Shown here piece after piece: positions 1-11,285 of a DNA stretch of 62,000 nt. The translations under genes and the position numbers were made by a program. Source of the DNA: Mesostigma viride (taxonomy: Eukaryota; Streptophyta; Mesostigmatophyceae; Mesostigmatales; Mesostigmataceae); the NCBI GenBank assembly GCA_009746045.1, contig RPFO01000022.1, forward strand, positions 3,274,678 through 3,336,677, written 5' to 3'. Each line of letters begins with the position of its first letter. Within the stretch, counting starts at the first letter, position 1. Below the pieces are notes generated by a model. The model did not search any database, was not told the origin of the DNA, and was given only the letters and a program-made list of their open reading frames with translations.

Positions 1-215
1 GCCCACCACCCCACCATCGACTGCCCACCACCCACCATCGACTGCCCACCACTCGACCCCTCACTCCCCACCACCCACCATCGACTCCCCCACCACCCAC
101 CATCAACTCCCCACCGCTCACCATCGACTCCCCACCACTCACCATAAACTCCCCATCGCTCACCATCGACTGCACTTCACTCACCATCAACTGCCCACCA
201 CTCACCATCGCTGGC
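1..215. repeat. Degenerate tandem repeat, about 20-22 bp units
   Basis: The segment is built of variants of the phrase CCACCATCGACTSCCCACCA, with small substitutions and length changes between copies. It begins before the window edge. No coding signal is visible in it. Confidence 0.8.
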
Positions 216-918
216 TTGCTCCGTGGGCGGGAATCCCCACGGGAACGGCAGCCGCAGTAGCTGGAGCGCGTCAAACACGGCGCGCGGGGGAGGAGGGGCG
301 GCCAACGCGGCACGATCTGGGCCCGTGGCGAGTACGGCGGGACCATGACCACCACCGCCACATGTGCGATGACGACCAGAACGAGCCCCGCTACCACCGC
401 CACCATCCAACCCTGTGGTACTGCGGTCAGCATCATCTATCCCTTGGTTATAGCTGCCGCCACCCATCCCTTGACAAGCCGCAGCAGCAGCATCAACAGC
501 AACAGCGTCGCCCTCTTGCGCCACCAGCCAATGAGAACCGCGCTGCTGGCAACCGCGACCGTTTTCATCAACAAGTCCATGCACACCGTCGCCTCCCCAA
601 GTCTGCCCACAGCCACCTCTCCATGGCCTCCGGCTTCCCCCCGTTGACGTTTGCCAGCATGGCCTCTGTCGTAATCCTTCGATGGCGGCACCAGACCACT
701 ATTGACCTGTGACAAGGATGGCGGCTGTGCGTGCTGTGCCCAAGAGCCGTCATGGCTGGATTCTAAAATAGACCGTCTACCCACGGCAACATCTCCCCCA
801 TCAGGCATTGCCGCATCCACGCGCCCGCTGCTCGCATCCGCTGCGCTATGCTCTGAGACCCTGACTCCTTCACCAGCATCTGTCACCACTGGCTCTGTCA
901 TGCCCAGGCCCGTGACCC
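216..918. other. No gene recognised
   Basis: This GC-rich stretch has overlapping open frames on both strands, as expected from base composition. None shows a recognisable domain. It lies just downstream of the stop of the long minus-strand frame at 919 and may hold its 3' UTR. Confidence 0.4.
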
Positions 919-3900
919 TCACTGCCTGGGGATCCTCGCCGAGCATGTCCCGTGCCACTTGTCCCCGCGCCGTCCCATATTCCTCTCTTGCTGTGTCCGC
1001 GCCCCAGCCGGCGCCACAATGCCATCTTGGCTCCCTGACACTCGCCCATGTGATGGTCGTCCCGACGCTGCCGCCCGTTGGACCCTCGACTTGCTGTACA
1101 CCGAGGGCATGCGGCCGAGCCCCCTGGCCACGCGGCCCCTTCGCAGGGACGCCATCGCGGCGGCCACCGCAATGGAGGACGGGCCTGATGATGACGATGT
1201 CGAGGAAGAGGAAGAGGACATGGGTGCCCCAGGGTGGCCTGCCGCTGCCCTTGCTGAGGGCTCGGTGCCATCGGGTTCCATGTCAGGAGCATGAACAGGA
1301 ACCAGAGGAAGGGTAGAGGTGGAAGAAAGAGTCGCCGTGGGAAAAGGAGTAACAGGAGAATGAGCGGCGGAGGATGGTGGTGGTGATGAGGATGATGGTG
1401 GCGGTGGCGTTGGCCCGTGCGGGCGACCAAACAGGTCGCCCAGGGACTGCTTCATCTGGTCCATCTGGGCGCTCACGATCGAGAATGACAGGCCGTCCGC
1501 CGCGTCTATGAATAGATCGTCGCCGTCCTCGTTACCCGGATACATACTCCCAGTTGCCTCACCATCGCCCTCCCTGACATCGACAGCAAAGCCGACCCCA
1601 CCCGCATACCCAATGGCGCCATTATAGCCCAGGTGGCCGGTATAACCGAAATTGCTGATATTGGCAACATTGCCCCCCCGAGCCCTGATGCATGCATGCC
1701 ATTCAGTGCAGGCAGCCCTTGCAGCCAGGGTGCCCTGGATTCGCCGACCGGCATCCCCCCAAGCTAGGCCCATGCCCACCCACAGGCCTACTGGCCCCCT
1801 TGTCCATCTTGCCCTTGAGTGACTCACTATTGCAGGCCGGCTGGCCGAGGCCCCGCCATGCCCACCCGGGGAAACCGTGTGCTGCCCGCTGGCACTTGGA
1901 ATGCCCCCCCGCCTCCCACTCCGCTTGCCGCTGGAGAAGTAGGCCTCCCAGCGGGGCTTGCCCACGCTGGCATCATGCGCTGAGGTGCCCCCGTCCCTGT
2001 CGGCCGAGCCGCCCATGTCCCCATGCTTGTTCTCCGACCATTCGTTTCTGGTAAATTCCCCATGCGCCACATCACTAGAGCCTGCGTCTGCCGTGTTGGC
2101 TGAGACGGTGTCCATATCATCGTCCCTATTGACCGATTCGCTTGCATTATAATCCCTATTCGCCTTGGGCAACTCCGCATCCTCATCCCCAGGGTCACAT
2201 GCGTCTGGCACCAGGGGCTCCGCCGCCCTTGTCTCGGGTAAGCCTTTACCATCCCCACGTGTGGCCCAAGGCCGGTCGGTCACGCCTCCACGATTGTCCG
2301 TCGAGCCAGCCACGTCTTCCGTGAGCATCTCATGGCGTACGCGTACATGGCCATTGCTAGCCCCCGCTTCCTGCCGGAGAGCTCCCCTACTCGGTGGAAT
2401 CCGGTCACCCCTGCCCTCGTTCCCATCATCGGGAGGCCCAGAGATGGCCACGTCCGCCGAGGAAGACCCACCGTGACAGCCATCAGCAGAATGGGATGAT
2501 CCAGTTGAACCCACGGCCCCCGCCCGTGTGTCCGTGGGAGTATTACTGGGCACTGTAGATGCACGCCCCTGCTCCCCGCTCCTGCTGCGTCCTGGGAGTG
2601 CTCCAGCAGACGTGAATAAACTGCCTGCCCCTGCATCGGACAACGAGCGCACCCCTGAACCCTCGCCGTGCTGCCAGCTGTCCCCCGGACCGGCCCCGCC
2701 CCTATCCCCCCCTTGCAAGGCCGGGGGCCCGTGCTCCACCCCTTGTCCTGCCACCGAGGAAACAGGGCCGGCCGCGGCGGGGTGCACCACGCACGGTGTC
2801 CCATTCACCGCCAGGTTGACCGCATCACCCTGGGCAGGGCCTAGCAGGGATGAGGAGGAAGAGGGCGCCGACGAGGGCTCACCCGAAGACGCGAGCAGCG
2901 TCTCTGCTTCCACCTCGGCCGTGGCGGCCTGCAGCCGGGCGGCCAATGCTTGCAGCCGCGCCAGGCTGGAGCCCTGGCTTGCGGGACCCTGGCCAGGCTT
3001 TGCGAGGGCAACTCCATCCCTCGTGCTCGTGTTCACGGTCAGTGGTGCAGGGGGCGTTGGGATGGTGGCCGTGGGTTGCGTCCCTGGAAAGAGGCCGGTG
3101 GATGATGGGCCAGTTAGTTTGGCCGCCGGGTTGGCGGCCGTGTCTGCTTGTTGGTGGGGCATGACCCTCTGGCTCGGCATGGGCACAAACTGGACTGGTC
3201 CTTGTGTGACGGATGCTGGTGGCCAGGCAACTCTTTCATGTGGCTGACCCTGCCCATCTGTGTGCGGCTGGCTCATGATGCTTTGCACGGTTACCGTGCT
3301 GCCTTTGCCCATGCCTCGGTGGCCGCTTATTCCCATTAGTACTGTTCCGCCTGCTGGCATTTGTGATGCCCCGTCCATCCTGGCCCACGTGGTGCCTTGG
3401 CCAGGGACGCCAGAGCGCAGGAGGAATTCTTCCATCTGCGCCAGGTGCACCTCCCGGGTCGTGATTTGGCGTGACAGGATGTCACGCGTGGCTGAGACGT
3501 GGTCCGCCACTAGGCCGGCTAATCCAGCTCCTGGACCGATGGATTTACCTCCATCGACTTTTCCAGTGATCACTTGAGGGCTTGGAATTGTCCTGCACCC
3601 TGTCGGCGCAGCGAAGGGTACAGAGGGACGAAATTGTCCTGGTGGTTGAAGAAGCGAATGGTCCCCCTGTGGTGCCAGGGTTGCAGCTGATTGCCTTCTG
3701 CTTGCTGCCGCGGCATCGCTGGCAGCTGCCGCCGAGAGGATGCTCAGCGCCTGGGGGGCGGGGATGTCCGTGCCTACTCCCTGCAGGCGGCATATCGGGG
3801 AGTCCTGGCTCCAGGCCAAGCATTGCCTAGGAGAAGAGCTCTCGGAGTAGGACAACGACCTGGCCGCTTTGCTTCGCCGAGAATTTTGCGGCGTGGACAC

Positions 3901-4212
3901 GGTATCTGGAGAGGAAGAGTAACTACGCTCGCGTTCCTGATTCGGAAGCGGCACTCTGCTGTCATCAGCAGAGTGCTTCAATATAGACTTGACGGGATAA
4001 GTTGCTGTAGAGACAGGTCTACTCGCACGTTCCAAGCGGTCCACGGGGGACATGAACGGCACGGAGGGGCCGAAAGTGACATGCCTTTTAGGCTGACCCT
4101 TGGCGCTATGCGCTTGCGCTGGCGAGCTTAAGGCGCCGGAGAAAAAATCCCGCATCGATGGGCGAGGGCGTGGCTCCGGCGAGCTGCCACTGTCCGAAAT
4201 GTGCCCCTCCAT
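919..4212 (-). CDS. Long disordered Ser/Gly/Pro/Ala-rich protein, function unknown
   Basis: An uninterrupted minus-strand frame runs from an ATG at 4212 to a TGA at 919-921, giving 1097 residues. I recognise no catalytic domain. The N-terminus has basic patches with short hydrophobic-charged motifs (KRHVTFGPSVPF near residue 40, VKSILKHS near 72). The middle is Gln/Ala/Ser rich with a possible helix around 'LARLQALAARLQAATAEVEAETLL'-like heptads. There is a Gly/Asn/Tyr-rich stretch (NISNFGYTGHLGYNGAIGYA) about three quarters through, followed by an acidic segment and poly-Ser runs. Length alone supports coding, but high GC favours spurious open frames, and no splice sites or homologues could be checked. 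Alternatives are a large exon of a host scaffold protein or a decayed retroelement gag. Confidence 0.4.
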   Translation of the reverse strand: MEGHISDSGSSPEPRPRPSMRDFFSGALSSPAQAHSAKGQPKRHVTFGPSVPFMSPVDRLERASRPVSTATYPVKSILKHSADDSRVPLPNQERERSYSSSPDTVSTPQNSRRSKAARSLSYSESSSPRQCLAWSQDSPICRLQGVGTDIPAPQALSILSAAAASDAAAASRRQSAATLAPQGDHSLLQPPGQFRPSVPFAAPTGCRTIPSPQVITGKVDGGKSIGPGAGLAGLVADHVSATRDILSRQITTREVHLAQMEEFLLRSGVPGQGTTWARMDGASQMPAGGTVLMGISGHRGMGKGSTVTVQSIMSQPHTDGQGQPHERVAWPPASVTQGPVQFVPMPSQRVMPHQQADTAANPAAKLTGPSSTGLFPGTQPTATIPTPPAPLTVNTSTRDGVALAKPGQGPASQGSSLARLQALAARLQAATAEVEAETLLASSGEPSSAPSSSSSLLGPAQGDAVNLAVNGTPCVVHPAAAGPVSSVAGQGVEHGPPALQGGDRGGAGPGDSWQHGEGSGVRSLSDAGAGSLFTSAGALPGRSRSGEQGRASTVPSNTPTDTRAGAVGSTGSSHSADGCHGGSSSADVAISGPPDDGNEGRGDRIPPSRGALRQEAGASNGHVRVRHEMLTEDVAGSTDNRGGVTDRPWATRGDGKGLPETRAAEPLVPDACDPGDEDAELPKANRDYNASESVNRDDDMDTVSANTADAGSSDVAHGEFTRNEWSENKHGDMGGSADRDGGTSAHDASVGKPRWEAYFSSGKRSGRRGGIPSASGQHTVSPGGHGGASASRPAIVSHSRARWTRGPVGLWVGMGLAWGDAGRRIQGTLAARAACTEWHACIRARGGNVANISNFGYTGHLGYNGAIGYAGGVGFAVDVREGDGEATGSMYPGNEDGDDLFIDAADGLSFSIVSAQMDQMKQSLGDLFGRPHGPTPPPPSSSSPPPSSAAHSPVTPFPTATLSSTSTLPLVPVHAPDMEPDGTEPSARAAAGHPGAPMSSSSSSTSSSSGPSSIAVAAAMASLRRGRVARGLGRMPSVYSKSRVQRAAASGRPSHGRVSGSQDGIVAPAGARTQQERNMGRRGDKWHGTCSARIPRQ

Positions 4213-6762
4213 CACGTCGTGAATGGCAAACTCGAAATGCAACAAGAGGTATTAGCTAAATTTCAGTACTGCCATTTGTAGCCAAACATCCCCCGTAATT
4301 ATTCATTTTCTCATATACATTCCTTACATTTAAATATCCGCATTGCTGGCGATGGCTGCGCCGTGCACGGCTGCCAGGATGCACCAGCCATAATGGTTAA
4401 TTTTTTGTTTTGAAAATCGTCAACGTCTTTGAAATTGCAGGTGGCATCACAATTGAAATGCTGGTTGAACTGTACCCTGCCATTGAGGAGATGGAGGAGA
4501 TGGATACGTCAATACATTAGTATGGACCAACCAAAATTTCAAATAAGAAATTTCCGATGACGGTATAACATTAGTTTAATTAGTACCAGTGTACGCGCGT
4601 GCCATGACATCTGATCGGTCAAATTTGATGACTCTCTCCGCTGCCCATGTGCGACGTGGGCAACAACAACAACAACAAGCTCGTGTACGTACAAAGGGCA
4701 AACCCGCTCAGCACAACAAGTACCGAACCTCCCACAGCCGGTGCCCCGGAAGATTGATGGACATTATTACTCGTTAGTTGGTCCTATTTGGTGGTCACAA
4801 GGCGTTGCTGGCGCCATGCCGACAGGTGATTCACAGTGCAATACAACGCGAATTTACGTTGCCAAAAACAGCCACAATCCGTCATGCATTCGAGACCCCT
4901 AGGAAACCTTCGCATTGGAACGCGACATCAATAGCCTTCCCCTCCCCCCCCACGGACGCAAACTGCGGTTGCGTGTCTACATGTAACATAATCCAACAAG
5001 GCAGACAAGCAGGACATAGCAAATCGCTGTTACGCTGATAAGCGAAGTGCTGGCGTGGGTGCGAAGCTATTGCGATGAAATTTGTTGTAACTTGGCGATC
5101 AGGATGGATGAATGGAACGGAAGATCCTCTGCAAGACTTGGTATTGGCTTTACAAATTTTGTCGTTTGCTAGAGAATGGGCATAGCCATGCGCATTTCTG
5201 GGACCGAGAGGATGGCTGTATAAGCATCTGCACACGCCAAGATCCTCGGCATCGCCCGGTCGTCTTTAACAGTAGCAAACAACCTTTTTTAACATCCTTT
5301 TGCGTAATTGGAATCATGTCGGGAACAAAGAAGCACTTAAATGCTCTTATGCAGGACTACCATATGAGCAATTTGGCAACATACCACATAGATAGGACGA
5401 AGAAATACCCGACATTGGGCAGGCCCCGAAGCCCGCTACTCCCGCAGCCAGGCAGTGACGGTGAGGTAAGGTTGCGCTTGAGCCGCGTCCGTATAATTAA
5501 CAGCAAGTGAGTCTGGCTGTAAGGGCTTGTTTAAGGACTCCTAGGATTCCGTAGAGTGCATCTCAACATTGTTGGTATATATACAATTTGGGCTGGCCTG
5601 ACTATGATGTTGATGGAGATTGCTTGGGCGATTTCTTATTCAAGTATTCCTCGTGCAACGTACGATGCTCATTCTCGCACGATTCTCTATTCACAGATGG
5701 GCGGGACAACCTCTATCTTGCCAGCGAAGCAAGAAACAATGACAGACCCCGAAAAGGTATATCGCTCTCGAGTGAAGTCTACAAATTGGCAGCTGTGCAC
5801 GGCGGTAGCTGCCTGTCATGTTTTTCCAAACTTTACCATTCGCATTCACTCGATGGTTGCTGCACTTTTTATGTGGCATTAACGGCATCTCATGTATGTG
5901 TGCTGGGCTGTCCTATTACCACCTTGTGGCATTTTTGAACGTGCAGGATAGGACACTAGCAAGGGAGATAACAGCGCGGGTAAGCTTGCGACACCTGTTG
6001 CTTGTCATTTGGACCTGCCCAGGACACATCATGTTGGACCCGTTTTGCAAGGTTGGAATGCGTCCCCTCTAAAGTGTGTATAGCAGGACGGAACGGGACG
6101 CTAGTCCCCTCCGCACCAAATCCTCCGGAATAAGACTGCGATTTTGACCTGGTTCGTGGGTCCTGGTTAATGGAGGGGCTTTTGGTTGAAAGCTTGTGTC
6201 CAGTTAGTGGGGCAGTCAAGCCACCCCGCGGGGATGCAGGGCGCACCGATTATTAGAACATGTTTCAAGAGGTAGCCCGTGTGTTCCAACCCCAAGCCTT
6301 CCTCCACGTGCATTTGATAATTACTCCATTTGGCTCGTGGGACCAGAATATCTTTGCCAGCCAATCAAGATGAAGCAGATCACCTGCCGCTATCAGCTCC
6401 CTCCCTGTGTGTATCAGCTGCCTACAACATCAATCTATCCACAATCTCTTCTGCAGTTGAGTTATTATCTCTCCTTGGGGTAGAGCGGGGGTGGCTTGGG
6501 AAAGCTGATGGTTACGTGCCTCTAGCTACCAGGTTATGTGCCTTGACATCGTAAGTTTGTTCAGGGTCCCACTGCCCTGTATTGCCATATGCTGCCCTAC
6601 ACTGCCATTTGTCCTCATCTATGGGACCTCTGCCATCCTGGGTTCCCTTCCTGTGCTTAAGTCACGCCCAAACCCACTTGTCACTGCAGCCCAGAGTTGT
6701 CGCTCTGGAAGCGCAGTTCTATGAAACTCTCATTCACTCACTCACCCCATCCATCGATCTGC
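4213..6762. other. Intergenic, no gene recognised
   Basis: Base composition drops to near balance and only short frames occur. A phrase TTTTGCAAGGTTGG near 6044 recurs near 9799 with similar flanks, which suggests a short dispersed repeat. Nothing else was recognised. Confidence 0.5.
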
Positions 6763-7103
6763 CCATCCATCCATCCATCCATCCATCCATACACACACAC
6801 GTCCATCCATCCATCCATCCATCCATCCATCCATCCATCCATCCATCCATCCATCCATCCATCCATCCATCCATCCATCCATCCATCCATCCATCCATCC
6901 ATCCATCCATCCATCCATCCATCCATCCATCCATCCATCCATGCATCCATCCATCCATCCATCCATCCATGCATCCATCCATCCATCCATCCATCCATCC
7001 ATCCATCCATCCATCCATCCATCCATCCATCCATCCATCCATCCATCCATCCATCCATCCATCCATCCATCCATCCATCCATCCATCCATCCATCAATCC
7101 ATC
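6763..7103. repeat. (ATCC)n tetranucleotide array, about 340 bp
   Basis: About 85 near-perfect ATCC units, with an early ACACACAC interruption and two ATGC variants near 6940 and 6970. All six frames are open because the unit length is 4 and the triplets read SIHP or DGWM; these are not genes. A second array lies at 46816-47096 and a 3-unit version at 10561, both next to LINE 3' ends. The origin of this one may be the same, but no LINE end was seen beside it. Confidence 0.98.
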
Positions 7104-7894
7104 GATTCATTCACTTGGCCGCGGGCCTCGATTATGGGCAGACCCAGCAGGTACAAGCTACTGAAGCCGTCCCTGGTTACATAGGATTGCGCATCTTTAC
7201 CATGCCAATTGCAATGACCCTTTTTACATCCTCTACCCTCGTACTTCGTCCTACTTTCTCCAACCATGGAGGCTAAGCGCATGCCCAGATACAAAGAGTT
7301 TGCCTACCGTCATGCAGGCATTCACCTGCTCTCTTGGTTGGACTCTCTTTTTCTGGTTGGGTCCGTGTGCCGAACTCCCCTTGAACTATCAGCTTCTTTT
7401 TTGTTTTTCTCCATTTTTTCTTTTTTCCTTTTGTTTCCGGCCCCGCGCATCCGCCGGCCTCGGCACACGTGAACAGTGGTCTGACTGTATCCTACTAACT
7501 CCGTGTGAACCATCTGCTTGTGAACCGAGTCCCTGCGGTTGATGTCGGTCCTCTGGTGAACCAGGTTCTTGTGCCTATAGGCCGGTTTGCTCTTATTGAC
7601 TCCTGCAAATCATCTTCTGGTGCCCTTGTGCTGGCCCCCCCACAGGTGAACGCATGGCGGACGCCATCAGGGAACTTCTTCAACATCACAAACCCGGCGC
7701 TGCGGAGACCGCTGCCTGTCGAGTAAGGCTTTTACCCGTATATGTGTCCCCACGTTATGTTATTGAGACAGCGTGATTGCTGTGGTGGCATATTTTTCCT
7801 CTTCCAGGCTTTGCCCCCTTACAGGCAGATCCTGACCTTGTGTTCCATGGTGTCTGTGTATGTAAGTGTCTTTCTGCATGCATTTACGTGTGTT
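7104..7894. other. Intergenic, weak coding signals only
   Basis: A short frame with an ATG at 7653 ends in a consensus donor (CGA|GTAAGG at 7722). It could be a first exon of about 23 codons, but I found no partner exon in the right phase. Otherwise nothing is recognised. Confidence 0.3.
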
Positions 7895-8189
7895 TGGTGG
7901 GTATGGGGTGGGGGTGGGGGTGGGGGTGGGGGTGGGGGTGGGGGTGGGGATGGGGGTGGGGGTGGGGTGGGGGTGGGGGTGGGGTGGGGGTGGGGTGGGG
8001 GTGGGGGGGGGTGGGGGTGGGTGGGGGTGGGGTGGGGGTGGGGGTGGGGGTGGGGTGGGGTGGGGGTGGGGGTGGGGTGGGGGTGGGTGGGGGGGTGGGT
8101 GGGTGGGGGGTGGGGGGGGGGTGGGGTGGGGGGGGGGGGGGGCTTGGGGGGCTTGGGGGGCTTGGGGGGGCTTGGGGGGGCTTGGGGGG
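7895..8189 (+). repeat. G-rich (GGGGGT)n tract, likely G-quadruplex former
   Basis: Almost 300 bases of runs of 4-12 G separated by single T, then several GGGGGGCTT units near 8140-8180. All G is on the plus strand. The Pro/His/Thr and Gly/Val/Trp reading frames across it are composition artefacts. Confidence 0.97.
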
Positions 8190-8489
8190 CGCGCGCGTTT
8201 GTGTTCCCTCCGACTCATAGTTGCAGTCTAGCCGCAATCAAGAAGATCATTATGGACAAGTTGACATAATGCCAATCAGTGCAGCGCAGCATAATACGCC
8301 TTGCTTCTGTCCAATGCACCTTGCTAGCCGTTCACTTCTACATGTCATGTTCCTTGCGTTGGCATGCTGCGACATGCTTCAATGGCCAGAGGCATGTAGA
8401 GGCTGGGTAAGCTAATTCTTGTGATGGTAAAAAAGTGGCGCGGAGTTTGGAACATATGATAGCCAGCGATAATTTTAATGTCAAGGCTA

Positions 8490-8622
8490 CACATTTCCAC
8501 CTCTATACATCTCCATCATCCTGAACGACTCGATTAACTAGGATAAGATCACAGCAGGCTCAACCTACCCATGTGGTCCGGACTCTCCAGATATATGGCC
8601 TGCGTGGCTTGTCTCATTGATA
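8490..8622 (-). repeat. Dispersed repeat copy, family shared with 44.1 and 59.5 kb
   Basis: The segment matches 44140-44310 (same orientation) and 59461-59640 (inverted), at roughly 80 percent by eye. Shared landmarks are TCCTGAACGACTCG, GGTCCGGA and the end TTGTCTCNTTGATA. A shorter piece lies at 24580-24640. In its sense direction it has a protein-like frame in two copies, so it may be part of a LINE. Confidence 0.7.
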
Positions 8623-8994
8623 TGTGATGTCATTCTATTCTGACTGGTGTGTGATAATGGGATGTGCGTGAAAGTTATGTCATTAGACAACCGCGTATAT
8701 TTTCCTGTTATTTGAAATCGGGTCAAGTTTTGACTGGGATGGCCAACACAGAGGAGGAAAAAAGGAAAACTTGGCTTCTGCATGCCACTGTTTATTTATT
8801 TTCTGCTGCCCCGTTTGCCTCTCAGTTTGCACTTAGCACCCCTGTATTCCCGACTCTCCTTCGTTGTCGTCCCCCTTGTCACCGAGCCCTCCTTCGTTGC
8901 GCACCCTGTTAACTGCCCTGCTGACATCCCTTTTCCGTTGCACCCCTGTCGACTCAACTCCTCCTTTGTGACAATCGCCCTTATCTCCCACCAG

Positions 8995-9406
8995 CCACCT
9001 GGACGGCAACCTGCCCTTCTATGCCAAGGCAGCTAGGGCACATAGGCGGGACCCCGTGAGTCCTAGTAGTACAACCCGCTCTATTGGTGGGATAGACAAC
9101 AGCTCTAGCGGTGGGATTCACCACCGGGCGTCCTCACCTCGCCAGGACTTTTTCGGGCGCTCTCCGGGCAACTCTCGGCCGTCGACGTCGTCCGCGTCGC
9201 CACCATCCCCGCTACTTAGTCCCAAACGCGTCACCAATTTGCGGTTTGAGGAAGGCAACGGGGGGCGAATGTCGCCATTGGCTCGGGGGTATTCCAGTAA
9301 TGGTGGCAGCCCGCGTGTGTCGACCCCAGAGCGGGGCGGGACACCGACCCGTGGGGTGGTTCCGCAAGTGAAATCCCGCGATGCATTTCCTTCTTTCTCC
9401 TTCTGA
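8995..9406 (+). CDS. Possible terminal exon of an unknown gene
   Basis: After a pyrimidine-rich stretch and CCACCAG, a plus-strand frame runs from 8996 to a TGA at 9404-9406. It encodes about 136 residues that are rich in Ser, Gly, Pro and Arg (for example the ending KSRDAFPSFSF). It resembles a disordered C-terminus and shows no known domain. The acceptor at 8993-8994 would need an upstream exon leaving two bases, which I did not find. A gag-like fragment or a chance frame are both possible. Confidence 0.25.
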
Positions 9407-10239
9407 GGCTGCTGGTAGCCAGAGGATTCAGGATTACTTTGTTTTAAGTGAGAAAACTATTTGTTAAACTAAACAACTAATTGTTAGCCAAATTGTCGAG
9501 CTAGGATATTTTTCATTGTTTTGTCATAGGGCAGCGAGGGTGTAACATATTACATAGGAGGGATGATGGATTTCAGCCGGTACTCAAGCTGCTTGACAAG
9601 AAGTGTACATACATTATTCTTTTTCCTCGTTTGCATGCATGGCAGCCTTCAGAATTTTTTTGTGTCTGTGGAAATTGCTTGACCAAAGTGTGTCGATCCA
9701 AAGCGCACCTTGGGAATCACCTGGGGATGTCATGTTTCTATTATTTCAGCTGGTCTATTTACAAAAATTGACACGAGTAAACAAACTGAACTTGTTTTGC
9801 AAGGTTGGCATTCGGCCCCAAAAGGGCTTCTCACAGCACTTTTTTTTAGGGCTGAGCACCCATGCGATATTAATTAATTTGTTTCTCGTGCTGGCTGTAT
9901 GCCCATGCGATGTGGATTGCTACATGATACATGCATGGTCCGTTGGTTAGCCGAGATGCAGCGATCACAAAACGACATTCTCTGTACATCAATGAGACAA
10001 CAGTTCTCTGTAAACAATTGTCTCATTTTATAGTATGGCACCTCAAGTGCTAATTTGATATTTTCCACGTCACACGGTTGCTTTAATTGAGTTGATGCAT
10101 GGGCAATGAAGCTGAGCACTGGGCAGCTAATTTACTCCCCAGCTGTGAGGCCGATATCAACCACCGCATGTCCCTCGCCCAGCATGCACGCGCTCTGCTA
10201 ATTTACAGAGCCGGCCCCTCTAGCTGGCGCGCAAGCCCC
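9407..10239. other. Intergenic, no gene recognised
   Basis: AT-richer DNA with short frames only. It includes the second copy of the TTTTGCAAGGTTGG phrase near 9799. Confidence 0.5.
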
Positions 10240-10615
10240 TAGCTGGGAAGTGCGCGAGAAGCAGGACCTAGCTGTTCAAGGTCCTGGTCTTCCTGGTTCT
10301 CACGTATGTATGGCGCCGAGACGTGGACCCTCACAGTCGACCTCGATCGAGAGAAAGGTGGACGGCGCGGTCCCAATATGCTGCGGTCAATCTTTCGTGT
10401 AGCGTTTAGCTTTCTAGCGACAACTAGTAGTTCTGGCCATGCTTTGCCCGTGCAGAGAGCCACTCAGACTCTGCTGAGATGACAATGCCCTAGCTAGCCA
10501 TTTGCTTCATTTGTTTTTGTTGATAGACTAGCTACAGACTGGTACGATTGCGTGCATGTACCCATCCATCCATCCATCGGGGTTAATGCTCCGTGACTCC
10601 CAAACGGGAGCTCGC
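10240..10615 (+). pseudogene. LINE 3' fragment (end of reverse-transcriptase ORF plus tail)
   Basis: The plus strand contains TTCAAGGTCCTGGTC...TATGGCGCCGAGACGTGG, which reads 'FKVLV...YGAETWTLT', the C-terminal motif typical of LINE reverse transcriptases. The same sequence recurs at 45570-45640 within a longer LINE. It is followed by three ATCC units (10561) and a hairpin-rich terminal phrase (GGGGTTAATGCTCCGTGACT, 10579) that also ends the LINE copy near 47.1 kb. The copy is 5' truncated and frameshifted, so non-functional. Confidence 0.6.
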
Positions 10616-10687
10616 ACGAGTTTAATTAATTCATTACTGATTATTTGCTTAATTACACGTGGGACGGCGGGCCCAGCGATCTGACAC

Positions 10688-10692
10688 GCCGG
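10688..10692. repeat. Target site duplication of the gypsy element, left copy (GCCGG)
   Basis: GCCGG lies directly before the LTR that starts TGTTACGTC at 10693. The same five bases follow the other end of the element at 42721-42725. Five base pairs is the usual duplication size for this class. Confidence 0.9.
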
Positions 10693-11266
10693 TGTTACGT
10701 CCTGGCTCGACTCTATCCCAAACATCTCGCCTAATCTTACCTAAACTAGTGATGAGGCACCTACCTAGGAGTGAGGAGCTATATTGGCTATAAGACCTAG
10801 GACGCGACGACGCTGCTTCTCAATGCATTCCCTTATAATACGCCATATACCGAATAAAACCAGGGTACTACGAAGGAAACAATACTACACTGCCGTGACC
10901 CAAGCCTATATGTGTTAATTCATTTAACACACGCCGAGTGCCATTCACGAAGGACAACTGCTGCATAAATGATCGCCGACAGGCGTGTATGCTCGGGCCG
11001 ACATCGACCCTCGCCCACAGGACCAACGCACGTCCACAAGGTTCACACGCAGGATAAAAGGACCACTACTAAAGTACGCAGCGCGGCGCGACTGCACCGA
11101 ACCACCATACTGTACAATTGCCACGTCACAAGGCCCGGTACCGACCGGCCAAAAGGTCCTTACTACACGTAAGCCTAGGAAAGTCAGCGAACTGCTCCGG
11201 AATGGCTGAGGCAACAAGGGACCTAATTTACGTCCGTAACAACAACAAAAGTTACGCGACGTAACA
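10693..11266 (-). repeat. Gypsy 3' LTR (574 bp)
   Basis: Read on the minus strand it starts TGTTACGTCGCG at 11266 and ends GACGTAACA at 10693. It is the intact reference copy: 436 bases match 42285-42720 and about 130 bases match 19550-19679. The second match lacks eight bases (TAGGACGC, near 10796). Confidence 0.95.
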
Positions 11267-11285
11267 CCTCCCCCCCACAAAAGGT
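11267..11285 (-). other. Gypsy polypurine tract
   Basis: On the minus strand CCTTTTGTGGGGGGGAGG directly precedes the 3' LTR. This is the expected place and composition of the plus-strand primer. The core GTGGGGGGGAGG (11267-11278) recurs at 14019, 16410 and 19127. Confidence 0.85.

Noticed and set aside
6734-7184. Long frames reading SIHP and MDGW repeats
   Set aside because: They are translations of the (ATCC)n array in every frame; the same holds at 46696-47156.
7653-7721. Possible first exon (ATG to CGA|GTAAGG) of a gene ending at 9406
   Set aside because: Its phase does not fit the candidate terminal exon at 8995, and no linking exon was found.
7742-8269. Gly/Val/Trp-rich and Pro/His/Thr-rich frames
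   Set aside because: Composition artefacts of the G-rich tract.
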